From positions 1-59,911 of the forward strand of contig NZ_JOGO01000044.1 in NCBI RefSeq assembly GCF_000719475.1: a DNA stretch of 59,911 nucleotides. Direction: 5' to 3'. Of the stretch, positions 34,511-42,694 are shown piece by piece. Made by a program: the position numbers and the translations under genes. The first letter of the stretch is position 1. Each line of letters starts with the position of its first letter. The notes beneath the pieces were generated by a model. The model searched no databases, was not told the origin of the DNA, and worked only from the letters and a program-made list of their open reading frames with translations. The DNA is from Streptomyces sp. NRRL F-5630. Its GTDB lineage: Bacteria > Actinomycetota > Actinomycetes > Streptomycetales > Streptomycetaceae.

Positions 34511-36715
34511 CTACTCCTTGGTGCTGCCCGCACCCGGCCTCGGTGGCAGGCTGTCGCCCTCGATGTCCACGTTGGGGACCGCCTTGTCGAGCCAGCGCGG
34601 GAGTGCCCACGCGTGGCGGCCGAGGAGGGCGAGGACGGCGGGGACGACCGTGAGCCGGACCACGAAGGCGTCCAGGAGCACGCCGATCGTCAGGGCGAAG
34701 CCGATGGACTTGATGATCGGGTCGTGGTTGAAGATGAAGCCGCCGAAGACCGAGGCCATGATGAGCGCCGCCGCCGTGACGACCCGTCCGCTGCGCTCCA
34801 CACCGTGCTCGACGGCGGCACGGGCGTCGCGGTGGTGGTGGTAGTGCTCGCGCATGCGGCTCACGAGGAAGACCTCGTAGTCCATCGCGAGCCCGAAGAG
34901 CACCCCGATGAGCAGGACGGGCAGGAAGCTGACGACGGGTGCGGCGGCGGCGACCTGGAAGACGCCGTCGAGGTGCCCGTACTGGAAGACCCACACCACC
35001 GCGCCGAGGCTCGCCGCGATCGAGAGCAGGAAGCCGAGCACCGCCTTGAGCGGGACGAGGAGGGAGCGGAAGGCGATCATGAGCAGGAGGAGCGCCAGGA
35101 TGACGATGATCGCGATGAAGAGCGGCAGCGCGCCGGAGAGCTTCGCCGAGACGTCGATCCCGGCCGCGGTCTGCCCGGCGACGTAGGCGGTGCCGCCCGC
35201 GCGGTCGACGGGCTCGGTCGCCTCGTCGCGCAGCCGGTGCACGAGGTCCGTCGTGCGCTGGTCGTCGGGGCCCGACTTGGGGACGATGCCGAGGACCGTG
35301 AGGGTGCCGTCCTTGTTGGTGTTGGGCGGCGCGAGCGTCGCGACGTCGGGGTCCTTCTGCACGGTCGCGGCGACCTGCTTGACGATGCCCTCACGCTCCT
35401 GGGCGGGCACCTTCGTCCCGTCCACGGCGAGGAGCAGCGTCGCGTTGAAGCCGGGGCCGAAGCCCTTCTGGAGGAGTTCGTAGCTCTTGTGCTGGGTGCT
35501 CGCGGTGGGCTGGGTCTCGTTGCTCGGCAGGCCCAGCCGCAGGCTCTTCGCGGGGACGGCGAGGGCGAGCATCCCGACGACGCACACGACGAGCACCGGG
35601 ATCGGGAAGCGGGTCATGAGGCGCCCCCACGCCAGTCCCCAGGCGCCGGGCGCGCGCCTGCGGCCGGCCTTGCCCGTGGCGCCGTCGGTGTCGCCCGCCG
35701 GCTTCGCCTTGGGGCGCAGCCGCTCGCCGAGGAAGCCGAGGAGCGCCGGTACGAGCGTGAGCGCGACGAGTACGGCGACGAGCACCGTGCCTGCCGCCGC
35801 CAGCCCCATCACCGTCAGGAAGGGGATGCCCGCCGACGCGAGCGCGGCGAGCGCGATGATCACGGTGATCCCGGCGAAGGTGACCGCGCTGCCCGCCGTC
35901 GCCGTGGCCCGCCCGATCGAGTCGTGCACGTCCTCGTCGGGGTCCGCGAGCTGTTCGCGGTGGCGCGAGACGAGGAAGAGGGCGTAGTCGATGCCGACCG
36001 CGAGGCCGATCATGAGGGCCAGGATGGTCGCCGTGTTCGTCATCTCGATGAAGCGGGACAGGAACTCCACCGTCATCACGCCCACCCCGACGCCGATCAG
36101 GGCGGTGAGCAGCGGGAGCCCGGCTGCGAGCAGCGAGCCGAGCGTGAGCGCGAGCACGACGAAGGCGACGACGACGCCGATGATCTCGGCGGGGCCGCCC
36201 ACCTCGACGGGCGGTGCGGAGACGGTGCCGCCGAGTTCGGCCTTCAGGCCCGCGTGCCGGGCCGTGTCGAGCGCGTCGTCGAGCTTGTCCTTCGCGGACT
36301 GCGGCACCTCCTGCGCGGGCTTGCCGAAGACGGCGTCCGCGTAGGCGATCGTGCGGTCCTTCGAGACGGTGCCCGTCTTCGCGGGGTCGGCGACCTGGAG
36401 GACACCGGGGATGTGGGCGACCTCCTTGAGCGTCGCCCCGATGGCGCGCTGCTCCTTCGCGCCCGTCAGCTTCTCGCCCTTCGGCGCCTCGAAGACGACG
36501 CGTGCGGTGCCGCCCGCCGCCTCGGGGAACTTTTCCTTCAGGAGGTCCTGGGCCTCCTGCGACTCGATCCCCGGCACCGTGAACTCGGTCGACAGCTTCC
36601 CGTGGAGGGTCGTGCCGAGCCCGACCGCCACCGCGAGCAGCAGCACCCACACCGCGAGCACTCGCCCGCGGCGGCGCGCCGCCCAACGTCCCAGCGCGTA
36701 CAAACGTTGTGCCAC
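34511..36715 (-). CDS. MMPL/RND family transporter
   Basis: RND-superfamily membrane transporter of the MMPL type (734 residues), exporting lipids, siderophores or drugs using the proton gradient. Two halves each have one helix, a large extracytoplasmic loop and five helices. The proton-relay signatures are GLAVGIDYALFLVSRHREQL and, in the second half, GLAMDYEVFLVSRMREHY. GTG 36715 has GGGGAG upstream. The divergent TetR gene and the dyad between them suggest local repression. The polar C-terminal tail is short, unlike mycobacterial MMPL proteins. Confidence 0.92.
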   Translation of the reverse strand: MAQRLYALGRWAARRRGRVLAVWVLLLAVAVGLGTTLHGKLSTEFTVPGIESQEAQDLLKEKFPEAAGGTARVVFEAPKGEKLTGAKEQRAIGATLKEVAHIPGVLQVADPAKTGTVSKDRTIAYADAVFGKPAQEVPQSAKDKLDDALDTARHAGLKAELGGTVSAPPVEVGGPAEIIGVVVAFVVLALTLGSLLAAGLPLLTALIGVGVGVMTVEFLSRFIEMTNTATILALMIGLAVGIDYALFLVSRHREQLADPDEDVHDSIGRATATAGSAVTFAGITVIIALAALASAGIPFLTVMGLAAAGTVLVAVLVALTLVPALLGFLGERLRPKAKPAGDTDGATGKAGRRRAPGAWGLAWGRLMTRFPIPVLVVCVVGMLALAVPAKSLRLGLPSNETQPTASTQHKSYELLQKGFGPGFNATLLLAVDGTKVPAQEREGIVKQVAATVQKDPDVATLAPPNTNKDGTLTVLGIVPKSGPDDQRTTDLVHRLRDEATEPVDRAGGTAYVAGQTAAGIDVSAKLSGALPLFIAIIVILALLLLMIAFRSLLVPLKAVLGFLLSIAASLGAVVWVFQYGHLDGVFQVAAAAPVVSFLPVLLIGVLFGLAMDYEVFLVSRMREHYHHHRDARAAVEHGVERSGRVVTAAALIMASVFGGFIFNHDPIIKSIGFALTIGVLLDAFVVRLTVVPAVLALLGRHAWALPRWLDKAVPNVDIEGDSLPPRPGAGSTKE

Positions 36716-36766
36716 GGCAGGCTTCTCCCCTTCGACGGTGCTCCGCGGACCGGCTCCGCGAGATTT

Positions 36767-36790
36767 CTGCACTCTAATGCATCTTTGCAG
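36767..36790. promoter_or_regulatory. Candidate TetR operator between MMPL and TetR genes
   Basis: CTGCA (36767-36771) and TGCAG (36786-36790) flank an AT-rich core containing ATGCAT (36777-36782). The patch is clearly AT-richer than its surroundings and sits where both divergent promoters should be. Confidence 0.4.
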
Positions 36791-36853
36791 TCCTCGGTAA
36801 AATTCCTGTTCGCACCGGGTTGCCGGAGTGCTCCGCTGGCTATGCTCGATGTC

Positions 36854-37474
36854 ATGAACAGGGTCACTGACGGGGCGGGACTGAGAGAGCGGGGCAAGGC
36901 CAGACGGCGGGCCGCCATCACCCGCGCGGCCTTCGCGCTCTTCGCCGAACAGGGTTTCGACGCCACGACGGTCGCGGAGATCGCCGCAGCCGCCGAGGTC
37001 TCGCCGCGCACGGTGACCCTCTACTTCCGCTCCAAGCAGGACATCGCCTTCGCCACCTTCGACAGCTCCGTCGAAGCCCTCACCGAGGCCCTGCGCTCGC
37101 GTGCCCCCGGGATCCCCGCCGTACACGCCCTGGAGAGCTGGCTGCGCCAGGAACTCGCCTGTCACGACGACCTCGGCGAGATGGAGGTGCGCATGTTCGA
37201 GGCGAACCCCGAGCTGCGGGCGGTGAAGACGGCGCGCATGGCGGCCCTCATCGAGGAGGGCGCCGGTATCCTCGCGAAGGACACCGGGCAGCGCCCCGGC
37301 TCCCTCGGTCCACGCCTCGCCGCCGCCGCGGCCGCCGCCGTCGTGACCGAGATCGTCGAACACCCCGAGGGCGCCGACCGCAACGAGGCCATCACGCTCG
37401 CGATGGCCTTCCTCAAGGGCGGCGTCGACGCGATGACCGCCTCGGAGAGCGAGAGGCACGCCGCCGCGCGGTAG
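36854..37474 (+). CDS. TetR family transcriptional regulator
   Basis: TetR-type regulator of 206 residues. The DNA-binding domain is at about residues 18-65 (AAFALFAEQGFDATTVAEIA and EVSPRTVTLYFRSKQDIAFA). The C-terminal domain is helical. ATG 36854 lies 7 bases after TATGCT (36841-36846), suggesting leaderless translation; an alternative in-frame ATG is at 36842. It is divergent from the MMPL transporter, its likely target. Its stop codon falls inside the first unit of an 18-bp tandem repeat. Confidence 0.9.
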   Translation: MNRVTDGAGLRERGKARRRAAITRAAFALFAEQGFDATTVAEIAAAAEVSPRTVTLYFRSKQDIAFATFDSSVEALTEALRSRAPGIPAVHALESWLRQELACHDDLGEMEVRMFEANPELRAVKTARMAALIEEGAGILAKDTGQRPGSLGPRLAAAAAAAVVTEIVEHPEGADRNEAITLAMAFLKGGVDAMTASESERHAAAR

Positions 37475-37570
37475 CCGTCCGCCGCGCCGTAGCCGTGCGC
37501 CGCACGGTTGCCGAATGCCGCGCCGTAGCCGTCGGCTACGCGATGCCCGTCCGCCGCGCGGTCGCCGTGC
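37463..37570. repeat. 18-bp tandem repeat (six copies)
   Basis: Six contiguous 18-bp units (from 37463, 37481, 37499, 37517, 37535 and 37553) share the pattern GCCGCGCGGTAGCCGTSC with a few changes each. The array begins in the last codons of the TetR gene, contains its TAG stop, and runs to 47 bases before the next gene. It is too short-periodic and spacer-less to be CRISPR. Confidence 0.85.
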
Positions 37571-37617
37571 GGAAAAGCCTTTGACGCCGTCTCATGACCC
37601 CCCGGAGGATCGCTCGC

Positions 37618-38103
37618 ATGCTGATACGCGAGGTCACGGCGGCCGACTGGCCGGGCATCTGGCCCTTCCTCCGGGACATCTGCGCGGCGGGCGAGACGTT
37701 CACCTACCCCCTCCATCCCACGCGGGAGGAGGCCCGCGCGATGTGGATGCTGCCCGCCCCGGCGCACGTCGTCGTCGCCGAGGAGGCCGGCACCGTCCTC
37801 GGCACCGCGAACATGTACGCCAACCGCTCCGGCAACGGCGCGCACGTGGCGAGCGCGAGCTACATGGTCGATCCCGCCCACCAGGGCCGCGGCGCGGGCC
37901 GCGCCCTCGTCACGTACAGCCTCGACTGGGCGCGCGCGGCGGGCTTCCGCCGTATCCAGTACAACGCCGTCGTCGAGACCAACGCTCCGGCCCTCGCTCT
38001 CTACCGCGACCTCGGCTTCGAGATCCTCGGCACCCTCCCCGAGGGCTTCCACCACCCGCGGCTCGGATACGTGGGGCTGCACAGCCTGCACCGGGCCCTC
38101 TAG
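37618..38103 (+). CDS. GNAT family N-acetyltransferase
   Basis: Acetyltransferase of 161 residues. The acetyl-CoA-binding loop is SYMVDPAHQGRGAGRALVTY (Q-G-R-G-A-G core), with the C-terminal motif VETNAPALALYRDLGFEILG. It resembles the phosphinothricin- or amino-acid-acetylating branch seen in actinomycetes, but the substrate is unknown. GGAGG before ATG 37618 fixes the start; an upstream in-frame ATG at 37594 lacks such a site. Confidence 0.88.
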   Translation: MLIREVTAADWPGIWPFLRDICAAGETFTYPLHPTREEARAMWMLPAPAHVVVAEEAGTVLGTANMYANRSGNGAHVASASYMVDPAHQGRGAGRALVTYSLDWARAAGFRRIQYNAVVETNAPALALYRDLGFEILGTLPEGFHHPRLGYVGLHSLHRAL

Positions 38104-38152
38104 CGGCACGGGGCGGGTCGGACGGGGCGCGGCGACGCCGGGTACAGGGCAG

Positions 38153-38176
38153 CACAGGGCGCGGTGACGCCCTGTG
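38153..38176. terminator. Bidirectional hairpin
   Basis: A perfect 9-bp inverted repeat (38153-38161 with 38168-38176, 6-base loop) lies between the acetyltransferase gene and the converging MFS gene. Confidence 0.6.
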
Positions 38177-38208
38177 GGGCGTGTCCGGCGCTGCGTCGCC
38201 CCCGCCCC

Positions 38209-39801
38209 TCATTCCCGTTTCCCGCCCTCGTCCTTCCCCGTCTCGTGGTGCCACGGGTGCCGCAGGCGTACCCACACGTCCCGGGCCTGGCGCCCGGCGT
38301 GGATGCGGCTGCGGGCGACGAGGCGGCGGGCCTGCTCGGCCGTCTCGACCATCGGCCCAGAGCCCCTGAGCGGGCGGCCCGCCGTCTCGTGCAGGAAGAA
38401 CGTCGAGAGGAGCCCGATCGCCCCCGCGACCATCAGGTAGTAGGCGGGCACCATCTCGTCGCCCGTCGCCTCCACCAGGGCAGAGGCGAAGAGCGGGGTG
38501 GTGCCGCCGAAGAGCGACACCGAGATGTTGAACGCGATCGACAGGGCCCCGTACCTGATCCGCGTCGGGAAGAGCGCGGGGAGTGTCGAGGCGGACGTGC
38601 CCGCGAAGGTCACGAGCAGCAGCCCGAGGATGCCGCTGCCGATCGCGGGGAGGAGGATGCCGCCCTGACGGATCAGCAGGAACGCGGGGATCGACAGGAC
38701 GATGAGCGCGATGCTGCCGAAGAAGAAGACCGGGCGCCGCCCCCAGCGGTCCGAACCGCGGCCCACCGTCGTGATGGTGAGCACGACGAGCACCATGGTG
38801 CCCAGCACGAGGAGCTGGGCGGTCGTCTCGGACTCGTCGAGGGTCTCGGACATGTAGGTCGGCAGATAGGACGTGACCATGTAGTTGGTCACGTTGTAGA
38901 GCAGGACGAGCCCCATGCAGATGAGGATCGCCTCCCAGTGGTGGACGAAGATGTCCCTGAGCCTGCCCTTGCCGGACTGCCGGGCCTCCTCGACCGGGTC
39001 GTCCTCGGCGAGCGCCTCCTCGCGGTCCTCCTCCTCGCGCTGGAAGGCGGGGGTCTCCTCCAGCTTGAGCCGCAGGTAGAGCCCGATGACGCCGAGCGGT
39101 CCCGCGACGAAGAAGGGGATGCGCCACCCCCAGTCGGTGAGGCCGTCCTCGCCGAGCACCGTCGTCAGGACCGTCACGAGGCCCGAGCCGAGCGAGTAGC
39201 CGACGAAGGTCCCGAAGTCGAGCCAGCTCCCGAAGAACCCGCGCCGCCTGTCGGGCGCGTACTCGGCGATGTACGTCGTCGCGCCCGCGTACTCACCGCC
39301 GGTCGAGAAGCCCTGCACGAGCCTGCACACGAGCAGCAGGATCGGCGCGGCGAAGCCGACCGAGGCGTACGTGGGCAGCACGCCGACGGCGAAGGTGCTC
39401 ACCGCCATCATGATGATGGTGACGGCGAGGACCTTCTGCCGCCCGATCCGGTCCCCGAGCGGCCCGAAGACCAGCCCGCCGAGGGGGCGTACGAGGAACG
39501 CCGCCGCGAAGGTCGCGAAGGTCTGCACGACCTGAGCGCCCGGCGAGCTGGACGGGAAGAAGACCTTCCCGAGTGTGCCCGCGAGATAGGCGTAGACCCC
39601 GAAGTCGAACCACTCGATGGTGTTGCCGAGCGCCGCGGCGGTCACCGCGCGCCGGATGCGTGGCGGATCGGTGACCGTCACGTCCTGGGCCGCGTACATC
39701 TTCTTGCGGCGGCGCAGCAGGGTCCGCAGCATCCGGTCGGTGGCCTGCCGGTCACCTTTCCTGGCCCGGTCCGTGCTGGGCCGCCGTGTCCGTTCAGGCA
39801 T
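38209..39801 (-). CDS. MFS metabolite:proton symporter (ProP/KgtP-like)
   Basis: Metabolite:H+ symporter-family MFS protein of 530 residues, importing an osmolyte, dicarboxylate or similar small molecule. The family signature ALGNTIEWFDFGVYAYLAG opens helix 1. GLVFGPLGDRIGRQKVL is a full loop 2-3 motif, and RLVQGFSTGGEYAGATTYIAE is typical. A charged central loop (about residues 265-300) and a basic C-terminal tail flank the helices. ATG 39801 has GGGGAGAGGGAG upstream. It is divergent from the cation diffusion facilitator with about 235 bases between. Confidence 0.92.
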   Translation of the reverse strand: MPERTRRPSTDRARKGDRQATDRMLRTLLRRRKKMYAAQDVTVTDPPRIRRAVTAAALGNTIEWFDFGVYAYLAGTLGKVFFPSSSPGAQVVQTFATFAAAFLVRPLGGLVFGPLGDRIGRQKVLAVTIIMMAVSTFAVGVLPTYASVGFAAPILLLVCRLVQGFSTGGEYAGATTYIAEYAPDRRRGFFGSWLDFGTFVGYSLGSGLVTVLTTVLGEDGLTDWGWRIPFFVAGPLGVIGLYLRLKLEETPAFQREEEDREEALAEDDPVEEARQSGKGRLRDIFVHHWEAILICMGLVLLYNVTNYMVTSYLPTYMSETLDESETTAQLLVLGTMVLVVLTITTVGRGSDRWGRRPVFFFGSIALIVLSIPAFLLIRQGGILLPAIGSGILGLLLVTFAGTSASTLPALFPTRIRYGALSIAFNISVSLFGGTTPLFASALVEATGDEMVPAYYLMVAGAIGLLSTFFLHETAGRPLRGSGPMVETAEQARRLVARSRIHAGRQARDVWVRLRHPWHHETGKDEGGKRE

Positions 39802-40037
39802 CCCGCTCCCTCTCCCCGTGTCGTACGGTCCCGTTCGGGCTTCGCCGCCCCATGCGTCGCGGCCCGCCCTTGCGTACCCTCCTGCCCCCGCGTACCCCGT
39901 TGCCGCACGGCACGGCCGAAGAGGTGAGGACACAGCCCGTACGGTCCACCGCGAACGCCCGCCTGAGCGGCCCGGACCGGGGTATCCGGACGCTGTGCGT
40001 GTCTCCTGCACGTACGCCGGGGAGGGAGCGAGGACCC

Positions 40038-41075
40038 ATGAGCGAGGCCAACGATGTCAGGGAGCGCGAGGACGCGGCGCGCGCACCGGGGCGGCCGGGC
40101 GACACCGCGCCGGATTCCGGGGAGGGTGCCGCGACCTCGTCCACGAGCAGTGACGCGCACACCAAACTGACCGTCTGGATCGCGCTCGCCGCGAACCTCG
40201 TCATCGCCGTCGCGAAACTCGTCGGCGGTCTCTTCGCCGGCTCGCCCGCGCTGCTCTCGGAGGCCGCCCACTCCGTGGCCGACAGCCTCAACGAGGTCTT
40301 CCTCCTCGCCGCGCTGCGCCGCAGCAAGCGCCCCGCCGACCCCGGCCACCCCTTCGGCTACGGCAAGGAGCGCTACTTCTGGTCGCTGCTCGCCGCGGTG
40401 GGCATCTTCGTGATGGGGGGCTGCTTCTCCGTCTTCCAGGGCGTCGAGGCGCTGCGCTCCTCCGAGCAGGAGTCGACGAGCGGGTACATCGTCGGGCTCA
40501 TCGTGCTCGGTGTCGCCCTCCTCGCCGAGGGAACCTCGCTGGCACGGGCGCTGCTCCAGGTGCGCGGGCAGGAGGGCGGCATCGGCTCGGACCCGGCGCT
40601 GCGCACGGTCGTCGCGGAGGACGGCACGGCGGTCCTCGGCGTGTTGCTCGCCATCGCGGGCATGGTGCTCCACATGACGACGGGACAGGTTGTCTACGAG
40701 GCCGCCGCCTCGCTCGCCATCGGCGTGCTGCTCCTCTTCGTCGCCTTCAAGCTCGGCGCCGACGCCCGGGATCAGCTCATCGGCGAGGGCGCCGACCCCG
40801 ACACCCGGGAGGCGATCACCGCCTACCTCGACGCCCAGCCCGAGATCGACGGCGTGGCCACCCTGCTCACGATGCGCCTCGGCCAGGACTCGCTCCTCGT
40901 CGCGGCCCGCGTGGACCTCGCGCCGGGCCACGAGAGCGAGAAGCTCGAACTGGTCATGGAGCGGGTCAAGGCGGGTCTCACCGAGCGCTGGCCCGAGGCC
41001 GACCAGGTCTTCCTCGACGTCACGGAGGCCCCGGAGGCGACGAAGGACCACACGAGCCCGGACCTCACGGCCTGA
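40038..41075 (+). CDS. Cation diffusion facilitator family transporter
   Basis: CDF metal/proton antiporter (345 residues) exporting Zn, Mn, Fe or another divalent cation. Six helices start near residue 45. The first metal-site helix reads LLSEAAHSVADSLNEVFLL (His and Asp four residues apart) and is followed by GHPFGYGKERYFWSL. The C-terminal cytoplasmic domain (about 255-330) ends in an acidic tail. The first 40 residues are hydrophilic. GGAGGGAG and AGGA precede ATG 40038. No metal regulator is adjacent. Confidence 0.92.
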   Translation: MSEANDVREREDAARAPGRPGDTAPDSGEGAATSSTSSDAHTKLTVWIALAANLVIAVAKLVGGLFAGSPALLSEAAHSVADSLNEVFLLAALRRSKRPADPGHPFGYGKERYFWSLLAAVGIFVMGGCFSVFQGVEALRSSEQESTSGYIVGLIVLGVALLAEGTSLARALLQVRGQEGGIGSDPALRTVVAEDGTAVLGVLLAIAGMVLHMTTGQVVYEAAASLAIGVLLLFVAFKLGADARDQLIGEGADPDTREAITAYLDAQPEIDGVATLLTMRLGQDSLLVAARVDLAPGHESEKLELVMERVKAGLTERWPEADQVFLDVTEAPEATKDHTSPDLTA

Positions 41076-41217
41076 GACGCCACCGGCGCCCAGCGCTCCC
41101 CGCCCCCGGCGGGCTTCCCCGCGGAGTCGCGGCCGCCCGGGTCCCCCTGACGCCCCGTCCGCAGGCCGTCCACGTCCCGGCCGGGCGGCCCGGGACGGCG
41201 CGGCCTACCGTGGCTCC

Positions 41218-42417
41218 ATGACCGCGTCCCGTCCCCGCTTCCCGCACGGTTACCCGCTCGCCGCGGCGGTCTTCGCCGTCGGCATGGCGGGAACGACCCT
41301 GCCGACCCCGCTCTACGGCCTCTACCGCGAGCACCTCGGCTTCGGCCAGCTCATGGTGACGATCGTCTTCGCCGTGTACGCGGTCGGCGTCATCGCCGTG
41401 CTGCTCCTCGCCGGGAACTGGTCCGACCTCGCGGGGCGGCGCGCCGCCGTCTGGTGGGGCCTCGGCTTCTCGGCGGCGAGCGCGCTCTGCTTCGTCTTCG
41501 AGGGCGGTCTGCCCGCCCTCTTCGCGGGGCGGCTCCTCTCCGGCTTCTCCGCCGGGCTCTTCTCCGGCGCCGCCACCGCCTACGTGCTCGACCTGGCCCC
41601 GCGACGCCGCGCCGCGCGCGCCTCGCTCGCCGCCACCGCGGCGAACATGGGCGGACTCGGCTGCGGTCCGCTCGTCGCCGGGATCCTCGCCGAGTACGCC
41701 CCCTGGCCGCTGCGCCTGCCCTACCTCGTCCACCTCGGCCTCGTCGTGCTCGCCGCGCTCGCCCTGCTCACGCTGCCCGAGCCGGTGCGTGACGCCCGTC
41801 CCCGCGCCGTGCCCCGTCCGCACGGACTCGCCGTGCCGCCCGAGGTGCGCGGCCTCTTCGTCCCCGCAGCCTGCGCGGCCTTCGCCGGTTTCGCGCTGCT
41901 CGGCCTCTTCACCGCCGTCTCGCCCAGCTTCCTCGGCGAGACCCTCGGCGTGCACAACCTCGCGGCGACCGGACTCGTCGTCTTCCTCGTCTTCGCCGGA
42001 TCCATCGCCGGACAGAGCGCCTTCGGCCGCTTCGGCGTGCGCCGCGCGCTCCCCACGGGCTGCTTCGTGCTCGTCGCCGGGCTCCTCCTGGTCGCCGCGG
42101 GGCTCGCCTGGGAGGGGCTGTGGCTCCTGATCGCGGGCGCCGTGCTCGGCGGCATCGGGCAGGGACTCGCCTTCCGCGCGGGAACCACCGCGGTCGGCGT
42201 GCGGACACCCAGCGAGCGGCGCGGCGCCACGCTCTCCGCGTACTTCGTCCTCGCCTACATCGGCATCTCCCTGCCCGTCATCGCCGTCGGCGCCCTCGCC
42301 GAGGGCGTCGGGCTGCGCACCGCGGGACTCACCTTCTCCTTCTGCGTCCTCGCCCTCGCCGCCGGGGCCGGGGCCTACGTCCTGCGCCCCCGCGTGCGCG
42401 CCCTGCTGCCCCACTGA
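41218..42417 (+). CDS. MFS transporter
   Basis: Twelve-helix MFS exporter of 399 residues. Loop 2-3 is present (GNWSDLAGRRAAVWWG), and LLSGFSAGLFSGAATAYVLDL and LGGIGQGLAFRAGTTAVG are typical of multidrug-type exporters in actinomycetes. TACCGT (41206-41211) lies six bases before the ATG and no ribosome site is visible, so the transcript may be leaderless. It is followed by a 53-residue acidic ORF after 66 bases. Confidence 0.87.
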   Translation: MTASRPRFPHGYPLAAAVFAVGMAGTTLPTPLYGLYREHLGFGQLMVTIVFAVYAVGVIAVLLLAGNWSDLAGRRAAVWWGLGFSAASALCFVFEGGLPALFAGRLLSGFSAGLFSGAATAYVLDLAPRRRAARASLAATAANMGGLGCGPLVAGILAEYAPWPLRLPYLVHLGLVVLAALALLTLPEPVRDARPRAVPRPHGLAVPPEVRGLFVPAACAAFAGFALLGLFTAVSPSFLGETLGVHNLAATGLVVFLVFAGSIAGQSAFGRFGVRRALPTGCFVLVAGLLLVAAGLAWEGLWLLIAGAVLGGIGQGLAFRAGTTAVGVRTPSERRGATLSAYFVLAYIGISLPVIAVGALAEGVGLRTAGLTFSFCVLALAAGAGAYVLRPRVRALLPH

Positions 42418-42483
42418 GGCCCGCCCCCCGGCGCGGCGCTCACCCGAGTGGCGGGCTCCCCGCGCGCGTAGTCCCCTGGAGTC

Positions 42484-42645
42484 ATGAGCGAAGAAGCGAT
42501 CGAGCAGTGGACCGTCCGCCTGCGCGAGACAGCGCCCGGCAGCGAGGAGGAGACCGCCCGCGGCTTCGTACGCGAGTTGTACGACGCGGCGCGGGAGGAC
42601 CTGGACGAGGAGGCGGCCCAGGCCGACTTCGAGCGGGAGGAATGA
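42484..42645 (+). CDS. Small acidic protein (53 aa)
   Basis: Unrecognised acidic protein beginning MSEEAIEQWTVRL and ending AAQADFEREE, with about a third of residues acidic and predicted helical throughout. GGAG lies close to the ATG, and a strong hairpin starts at the base after the stop, which argues for a genuine gene. It may be read with the MFS gene or alone. No function can be assigned. Confidence 0.6.
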   Translation: MSEEAIEQWTVRLRETAPGSEEETARGFVRELYDAAREDLDEEAAQADFEREE

Positions 42646-42682
42646 GCGAGCCCCCCGGCGGCCGGTGCCGCGGGGGGCTCGC
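42646..42682. terminator. Bidirectional hairpin
   Basis: A perfect 11-bp inverted repeat (42646-42656 with 42672-42682) abuts the stop of the 53-residue ORF and lies 12 bases from the end of the converging glutathione-transferase-like gene. The loop is itself GC-rich. Confidence 0.78.
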
Positions 42683-42694
42683 GGGCGCCGCGCC

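Noticed and set aside
33755..36800. Upstream part of the very long plus-strand frame that ends in the TetR gene
   Set aside because: It runs over the hydrolase gene in another frame and antisense to the MMPL gene; only the last 206 codons are a protein.
37463..37570. Possible CRISPR array
   Set aside because: Units are contiguous 18-mers without spacers, and no cas genes are present.
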